A stretch of DNA of 64,000 nt, taken from Halobacteriovorax sp. HLS (lineage in GTDB: Bacteria; Bdellovibrionota; Bacteriovoracia; Bacteriovoracales; Bacteriovoracaceae). The notes under the pieces were generated by a model that worked only from the letters and a program-made list of their open reading frames with translations, was not told the DNA's origin and did not search any database. Both the position numbers and the translations under genes were made by a program. Positions 58,635-64,000 of this stretch are shown in pieces (the first letter of the stretch is position 1; every line of letters starts with the position of its first letter). Location of the stretch: positions 124,001 to 188,000 of the forward strand of contig NZ_QOCL01000002.1 of the NCBI RefSeq assembly GCF_004006665.1, read 5' to 3'.

Positions 58635-61600
58635 TTATCTTAATCTCTTCATTAAATTTTCTATATTTGCTCTATCTTTTGCAGCAGGGGTCAAATCTAA
58701 GTATACCCTAAAGCTGTCAATAGCTAAGGCACTCTGACCTATGTCTTTATAAATAAAGCCAAGAGACCTGTGTATCTCCCCATTATTCTGATTTCCTTTT
58801 AAGGCCTTCAAATAGTACTGTCTTGCTTGATCTAAGTAGCCTTGCTTCCACTTAATCCAACCCATACCGATAAGAGCTTCTTCATATCTTCCATTTCTTG
58901 ATATTGATTTTTTAAAGTTATTTTCTGCATCTTTGTAATTCTTCTGCGATCTATAAACTTCACCCAAAATATAATATCCAAATTCAAGAGTTGGATTTGC
59001 TTTTATTTCTTTTAAAGCTGCTGCTTCAGCATTTTTGAAATCTCTTAGCTTTAAATATGTCTTTGATAAGAAGTAATTAGCTTTGGGAAATGATTCTAAT
59101 CTAGCGAGAATTTGTTGGAACATACTCAACGCTTCTTTATATAAACCTTTGTCATAAAGATTCGAACCTAATTTAATTTGAACATCCAAGTCACCTGGAT
59201 TAATTTTTATTAACTCTTTACCATATTTAATTACATCTTCATCTCGATCATCTAATTCAGCAGAATAAATTAGAAACTCATAAAAACTTGCATCAGTAGA
59301 TGTGAGTCTTTCAAGCCTTTTCTTATATTCTTCAAACTCTAAAGTTTGTCCATTTTTATAATAATAAATAGCAATCTCACCCAAAATTCTTGGATCTTCT
59401 TTATTCGTTTTTAGAAAGTTTCTTAAGTAACCAATTGCTGTGTCTGCACCATCTAGCTCATAAATTATATTTGCATACATGCTATGATAAGTTGTATTAA
59501 CGGGGTCTAGGGCTATTGACTTGATCAATAAGTTTTTAGCCGTCTTATACTTTCTATGCTCCATATATATTTTTGCTAATTGATAATAATCTTGATCATT
59601 GATTGGATTCTTTTTAATACTATCTTTGTACTTTTTTATCGCATTTTCATAGAATTTTCTTCTATAGAAATACTGACCTTGTAGAGACGAAAAGATATAA
59701 CTCGTTCCTAGCTTAGACTGACCAATTGCTCTTAGTTCAAGTTCGGCATCTCTCAACTTAAATGCTTTTATGTAAGCGTTTACAAGAGCAACATTAATCT
59801 TCTTATTAAGAGGGTACTCTTTTTTCATTCGTACAAATGTTTTGATAGCGTCTTCGTAATACCCTCGACGAACTTGAATATCTCCAAGAAGAAGTTGAGC
59901 CGGTATATAGGACCGATCCATATCAGAGGCCTGAATAGCATAGAGAAAAGCCTGTTCCCAATTCTTTCTCTTTACCATATCAGAAGACTTTTTCATTAAT
60001 TCGAGTATTTTACTTTCAAGAATAAGTTTTTCAACCTTGTTACTTCCACCAAGCTCTAGCGCAGATAATTTTGATCTCAACTCATCAGACTCATGAATCT
60101 TAAGAGCAGATTTAAATAATCTAGCAGCATTATTATTATCGCCTTTTATTGCACTTAAGATTCCCATATATTCTAAAAACTTAGAATAGTAGATCGGTGA
60201 TCTTCCAGCATTAAGTTTGCTAATTGCTTTTAAAACAACTTCAAACTTTTTTACATCTCTAGCTTCAAATTTATACTGCGCCAGTTTTAGAAGTAATGGT
60301 ATTGATGAGGGAAACTTCGTTCTAGCTTCAGTAAGTATTTTTTGTGCTTCATCTCTAAGTTCATTTGATTCATAGTAAAAAATTAAATTTAAATAAGTTA
60401 TTTCTTCTTTATTTTTTACATCTATCAGCAAATCATATACCTTCTTGGCTTCTACATAATTACCAATATTAAGTAGTACCTTAAGGTAGATTGAAAGTAA
60501 CTTAACACTTGGCTTATTAATACGGATGTAATTTTCTAGTATTTTATTAGCCGTATATTTCTTATCAATACTTGAATAAAATATTGCAGAACCCATCGCC
60601 ATATTAATATCTGTAAGCACTTTACTTTTGCCGATTTCAATGAGGTTAAAAATTTTCTTTTGCGCAGAAAATTCATTTGATGCATTTTGAAAAATTTCTG
60701 AATAAGTTAAAACAAGATATCCTAATGCCTTATTTTTTCGATACTGATGATGAAGAGATTCGCGAAACTTTGCTGCGGCTTGAATTTTCGAAAGATAAGT
60801 ACCTTTTGAGTATAGCTCAACACCCTCAACTAGTGCCTCACGACTTTTAACTTCGTCAAGAATATCTGCAGCCACAGGATGAATTACCTTTATTCTTATA
60901 GGCTCTAGCTTTTTCTCACTTTCCTCCGGAAACATTAAGACCGCAATTATTGCAAGGAATGCAAAAGCAACAATCGGCTTCATTTTCTTTTTCTTCTTCT
61001 CTTCTTTCTTTTTTTCTTCCTTTGCTTGCTCTATCTTTTTCGTTTCTTCTTTTTTTTGTTCAATCTCATCTTTGTTACTTTCAATTTCAACTAGCTCAAA
61101 TTCTTTTTCTGCCTGTTGAGAGACTTGCTTAATATCTGGCATCACTTCTTTTAGATTGATAAACTCTGTTGCTTCATCTGTAACAATTACTTCTTCTGGC
61201 TCATCCTCAGAGTCTTCTTCATCATCTGCTTCAGCCTCCTCACTCAAGCTCTCATTAGATGCGATTTCTTCTGGCTCATCCTTTGGCTTATTTAAAAATG
61301 GATTAGGTGTGACAATAACTGTTTTTTCAGCGACGTCTTCTTGCAGACTAGCTCGATTAACAATGACTGTTTTTTCTACAGAATCTTCCTCTTCTGAGAC
61401 TTCATTGGGTTCATCCAAATGATGTAGTTCTTCTTCTATCTCTTTTATCTCTTGAAGATCTTCTTGATATCTTTCTTCTAAAGCATTGTAGTCTACTTTA
61501 CTGGCATCTTCTTTCTTATATTGAAATTCTTGAAAACCATCATCATTCTTAGGCTTGGCCCCTGCACTCTTAGGTTTATTGATACGTGCAAAGGTTCCTG

Positions 61601-61835
61601 TTTTCTCAGGATTGCTCTTAATAGTATTATCAACTTGACCCGCAGCGATTTTTGCAAAAAGTGAATTAATCTCTTTAAACGATTTTATTTCAACCCAATC
61701 TCCAACAGGAAAGAGCTGACACTTTTCGTTACCCTGGATATGACCTTTAGCGTATAGTTCTCCAATCTGATCAACTAAGAATGGACCAACAACTCTATCA
61801 TTTAATAACTTAACTCTATATTTTTTGCTCATCAA
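58635..61835 (-). CDS. Large membrane protein: GYF-like N-domain, acidic linker, TM helix, TPR array
   Basis: 1066 residues. Residues 5-60 resemble a GYF_2-type domain ([20 protein letters not shown], then [19 protein letters not shown]). Residues 70-285 are acidic and low complexity, with KTVIV twice (155-159 and 171-175). A single membrane helix (about 286-301) follows a Lys-rich stop-transfer run. Residues about 320-1066 are tandem TPR-like repeats ([30 protein letters not shown] type). The TPR part would therefore lie in the periplasm. It probably is a scaffold for an envelope complex; in related predatory bacteria such proteins occur in gliding or polarity systems, but no partner is adjacent. 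Confidence 0.7.
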   Translation of the reverse strand: MMSKKYRVKLLNDRVVGPFLVDQIGELYAKGHIQGNEKCQLFPVGDWVEIKSFKEINSLFAKIAAGQVDNTIKSNPEKTGTFARINKPKSAGAKPKNDDGFQEFQYKKEDASKVDYNALEERYQEDLQEIKEIEEELHHLDEPNEVSEEEDSVEKTVIVNRASLQEDVAEKTVIVTPNPFLNKPKDEPEEIASNESLSEEAEADDEEDSEDEPEEVIVTDEATEFINLKEVMPDIKQVSQQAEKEFELVEIESNKDEIEQKKEETKKIEQAKEEKKKEEKKKKKMKPIVAFAFLAIIAVLMFPEESEKKLEPIRIKVIHPVAADILDEVKSREALVEGVELYSKGTYLSKIQAAAKFRESLHHQYRKNKALGYLVLTYSEIFQNASNEFSAQKKIFNLIEIGKSKVLTDINMAMGSAIFYSSIDKKYTANKILENYIRINKPSVKLLSIYLKVLLNIGNYVEAKKVYDLLIDVKNKEEITYLNLIFYYESNELRDEAQKILTEARTKFPSSIPLLLKLAQYKFEARDVKKFEVVLKAISKLNAGRSPIYYSKFLEYMGILSAIKGDNNNAARLFKSALKIHESDELRSKLSALELGGSNKVEKLILESKILELMKKSSDMVKRKNWEQAFLYAIQASDMDRSYIPAQLLLGDIQVRRGYYEDAIKTFVRMKKEYPLNKKINVALVNAYIKAFKLRDAELELRAIGQSKLGTSYIFSSLQGQYFYRRKFYENAIKKYKDSIKKNPINDQDYYQLAKIYMEHRKYKTAKNLLIKSIALDPVNTTYHSMYANIIYELDGADTAIGYLRNFLKTNKEDPRILGEIAIYYYKNGQTLEFEEYKKRLERLTSTDASFYEFLIYSAELDDRDEDVIKYGKELIKINPGDLDVQIKLGSNLYDKGLYKEALSMFQQILARLESFPKANYFLSKTYLKLRDFKNAEAAALKEIKANPTLEFGYYILGEVYRSQKNYKDAENNFKKSISRNGRYEEALIGMGWIKWKQGYLDQARQYYLKALKGNQNNGEIHRSLGFIYKDIGQSALAIDSFRVYLDLTPAAKDRANIENLMKRLR

Positions 61836-61931
61836 AGACCGGCTAGAAAGTAATTCATTTACAATTATAGCCTAAAACTACACACAAAAAAAAAGGACGC
61901 TAAAGGCAAGAATTACCTAATTTTCAATTAC

Positions 61932-62945
61932 TTAACACTCATTAGAAAGCTTACTTACTATCGATTTGGCAACAAACCCAATACCAATATAAATAAAGGA
62001 TAACCCTATTATCGAGATAATCTGATCATAGCTATCAATACTGAAAGCGAAGTATTTATAAATATGTCCAAGAGGGGATAGACCAACAATTTCAGTCATT
62101 AATAAAAAGATACCTAACTGATATACTCTATTTTTTGGAGCCGACAATAAGAAGACATGAAATACACAAAGCAAAAGAATGAGCCGTACAACAGTAAACT
62201 GATAGTCTTCCCAGAAAATCCTATTTATTGAGACCAATAAAGGAAGAAAAGAAAGTAAAAATAGTGAAGTAAACCCTAAAATTAGGCTATCTCTCGTCTT
62301 AGATCTATTCAAATAGCGCAATGATAAAATAAAAGACACCGAAGAAATTATAAAGGTTATAGTTGAAATATATGTACTGTGCTCAGGTAATATAAACTCA
62401 TCAATACTGGCTAAAAAGTAAATCAGCTTAAAAGCAATAGTTGGCAACAAAATTGAGACTAGAGCAATTCTTTCTGATTTAGTAACTAACGAAAATTTAA
62501 TTCTATACAAGAAGCCTACAAACAGAAGAGCAAGAATTAGTAATGTATTTGTGTAAACTATACTTAGTTTAAAATCTGTTCTTTCTACGATATCAACAAA
62601 TTCAAAAGTTGCGAATGTTGTGTAATAACAATATATGGAGATTAACCATAATGGAAATCTTGCAAAATTAAAAAAATAGCTTTCAAATCTCTTATAATCA
62701 ACTTTAAAAATAATTTCCTTTAGAATAAGTGCGGATTCAATAAAGAAAATAAGTGAAATTAGATTTGTAGCATTAAATAAAAAGTAACTCATTAAAATGA
62801 TGAACGGTATGCCTAAAACTTGATCTGTATATTTGTCTAGTTTTTTCCAGAAGAAAACATAACCTATAGACGCGAGACTAAAGATTATTTTCAACATAAC
62901 ATTCCAATCATAATAGCTAATTAATTGGTTTAATTTATCCATCAA
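61932..62945 (-). CDS. Polytopic membrane protein, unknown (third of a set)
   Basis: 337 residues with about ten hydrophobic segments. No motif recognised; the segment pattern, with LFNATNLISLIFFIESALILKEIIF near 50-75, is reminiscent of antiporter-like membrane subunits such as NuoN, but the conserved Lys/Glu positions cannot be assigned. It overlaps the upstream gene by 11 bases. A 96-base gap separates it from the large TPR gene on the same strand, so all may be one transcript. Confidence 0.5.
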   Translation of the reverse strand: MMDKLNQLISYYDWNVMLKIIFSLASIGYVFFWKKLDKYTDQVLGIPFIILMSYFLFNATNLISLIFFIESALILKEIIFKVDYKRFESYFFNFARFPLWLISIYCYYTTFATFEFVDIVERTDFKLSIVYTNTLLILALLFVGFLYRIKFSLVTKSERIALVSILLPTIAFKLIYFLASIDEFILPEHSTYISTITFIISSVSFILSLRYLNRSKTRDSLILGFTSLFLLSFLPLLVSINRIFWEDYQFTVVRLILLLCVFHVFLLSAPKNRVYQLGIFLLMTEIVGLSPLGHIYKYFAFSIDSYDQIISIIGLSFIYIGIGFVAKSIVSKLSNEC

Positions 62946-63744
62946 TATATTTCCCAGAAGAATAATTAAAATAATTTAGAATTGAAAATGCTAAAATAGT
63001 AAGTACCACAATTAAAACATTCGCTCTCATTAACGGAACAAGTGAGAAAGTAAGCATCAGCAGAACGACATTATCATAGGTCATTCGTGATATCTTTGAA
63101 CTTATGAAGCTTAAGGCCAAATAAGAAAGAAGTAATGTGACTGTAAATATAAGAAACTCAGAACTATGATTCAGAGTAAGTAAATTTATACAAACTGTTA
63201 GATTAAGAATTATATAGAATAATCTATTAGTTCTGAACTTATTAAAAATAACTACCGCTAACATAAGTCCAACTGAGATTAAAGACCATCTAAAATCATA
63301 GTCAAAACTATATATTTCTCTTAAGGACACTAAGGCGAAGAGATTAAATGAAAAAAGAGGTATTCTTACTTCCTTTGTATAGTTTGTTTTTAGAGTGCTC
63401 AAAAGAATAATATTGATTATGACATAAGCGATTAATACTGTAACTGGGTACACGTCTATGTTCTGAGTGAAAATAACAACTAAGAAGTATGACAAAAATT
63501 TCATAAAGAAAATATTGTCGATTTTTCGTGCACTAAAACAGTACATAGAAATTGTTACAAGCTCAAAAACTAGAAAGTAATCGAAAAGAGTAGAACTAAG
63601 CTTAAATAATACTATTCCAACTAATTGTAAAACAAACATCATATAAAAAGGTATGAGCTCTTTTCTATTACTACTACCTGCTGTAACAGCGACAAGGCAA
63701 AACAATGTAAACGCTACGAACAAATAAACCATATACCTACTCAA
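62935..63744 (-). CDS. Polytopic membrane protein, unknown (second of a set)
   Basis: 269 residues, about eight hydrophobic segments, few charged residues. No motif recognised. Similar composition to the next gene, which it overlaps by 11 bases, and overlaps the partial gene upstream by 8 bases. Such tight overlaps suggest the products form one complex. Confidence 0.5.
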   Translation of the reverse strand: MSRYMVYLFVAFTLFCLVAVTAGSSNRKELIPFYMMFVLQLVGIVLFKLSSTLFDYFLVFELVTISMYCFSARKIDNIFFMKFLSYFLVVIFTQNIDVYPVTVLIAYVIINIILLSTLKTNYTKEVRIPLFSFNLFALVSLREIYSFDYDFRWSLISVGLMLAVVIFNKFRTNRLFYIILNLTVCINLLTLNHSSEFLIFTVTLLLSYLALSFISSKISRMTYDNVVLLMLTFSLVPLMRANVLIVVLTILAFSILNYFNYSSGKYIDG

Positions 63745-64000
63745 TTAATATTAAAAGTTGACCAACGAAGAATAAAAAGAAAATTACTACAATCATATAG
63801 CTAGAGCTCTGTCCGACTAAATTAATCACATTATAAAGCTTAACTTTTGAGCGATTTGTTTCTCTAACAGTAGCGTTCTTTCTAAACAATAAGGACCTTG
63901 GCTTAATCGAAGAAAATATATTAATGAACCTATATTTAATTAGCCAAACCTTTTTAAAATCTAAAATACTCAAGCCATAAATTACTAAACAAAATAGTAT
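63737..64000 (-). CDS. Membrane protein, C-terminal fragment (runs off window)
   Basis: The frame stays open to the right edge, so this is the C-terminal 87 residues of a longer protein, not a complete small protein. A hydrophobic start (ILFCLVIYGLSILDF) is followed by a basic region (KYRFINIFSSIKPRSLLFRK) and a last membrane helix (YMIVVIFFLFFVGQLLILIE). I cannot name the family; the two downstream membrane genes suggest a multi-subunit inner-membrane complex. Confidence 0.5.
   Translation of the reverse strand: MLFCLVIYGLSILDFKKVWLIKYRFINIFSSIKPRSLLFRKNATVRETNRSKVKLYNVINLVGQSSSYMIVVIFFLFFVGQLLILIE

Overview
The window is about 64 kb of AT-rich bacterial chromosome with no rRNA, insertion sequence, prophage or CRISPR array. 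Gene content points to a Gram-negative, flagellated, meso-DAP-peptidoglycan bacterium of the Bdellovibrio/Bacteriovorax type. The pointers are lepB, lpxH and rfaE2 (outer membrane), two short flagellins, an MglA GTPase in the dnaX-ybaB-recR operon, a standalone sigma54 activator, many single-domain response regulators, and PilZ proteins. The low GC and general gene style suggest the marine Halobacteriovorax/Bacteriovorax side. This placement is inferred from gene content; no alignment was run.

Layout. 1-521: end of mutS2 (+). 514-7187 (-): signal peptidase, a transpeptidase-only PBP, rlmE, a PspF-like activator, an inositol-phosphatase family enzyme, an intergenic region with DnaA-box-like sites and overlapping perfect palindromes, a small ORF and a large membrane protein. 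7486-19271 (+): fliD-fliS-fliT-like, a terminator, a hairpin leader, then a Maf N-terminal-domain protein, two long GT9-like proteins with a 47-residue ORF between them, an unknown helical protein, an overlapping histidine kinase/response regulator pair, nadK and recN. This reads as filament capping plus a probable surface or flagellin glycosylation module. 19248-27814 (-): lpxH, a PilZ protein, two flagellin genes each behind a sigma28-like promoter, rfaE2, an RDD protein, rsmE, prmA and a peptide-binding protein. 27923-31203 (+): udk, RNase J and two unknown proteins.

31269-47880 (-) is a division and cell wall (dcw) cluster. In transcription order it is mtnP, rsmH, ftsL, ftsI, murE, murF, mraY, murD, terminator, ftsW, murC, murB, ftsQ-like, ftsA, ftsZ. 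murG, mraZ and ddl are not in it. 47973-49196 (+) is an alpha/beta-hydrolase-like protein. 49200-53249 (-) is SRP RNA (with a clear sigma70 promoter), dnaX, ybaB, recR, a roadblock-like protein and mglA. 53333-58578 holds three receiver-only regulators, tadA, a PilZ-like membrane protein, an Lrp/asnB divergent pair, three tRNA-Ser genes (GGA, GCT, TGA) and tRNA-Arg(ACG). 58635-64000 (-) holds a 1066-residue GYF-like/TPR membrane protein and three overlapping polytopic membrane protein genes, the last cut by the window edge.

The strongest unusual signals are these. An 11-A run in dnaX makes a one-base slip in either direction end within three codons, just after the clamp-loader core. FtsI has KTS where KTG is expected. 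The maf-like/GT9-like module sits behind fliDST with a large hairpin leader. There is an orphan terminator (possible sRNA) before fliD. The flagellin-to-PilZ gap carries competing hairpins.
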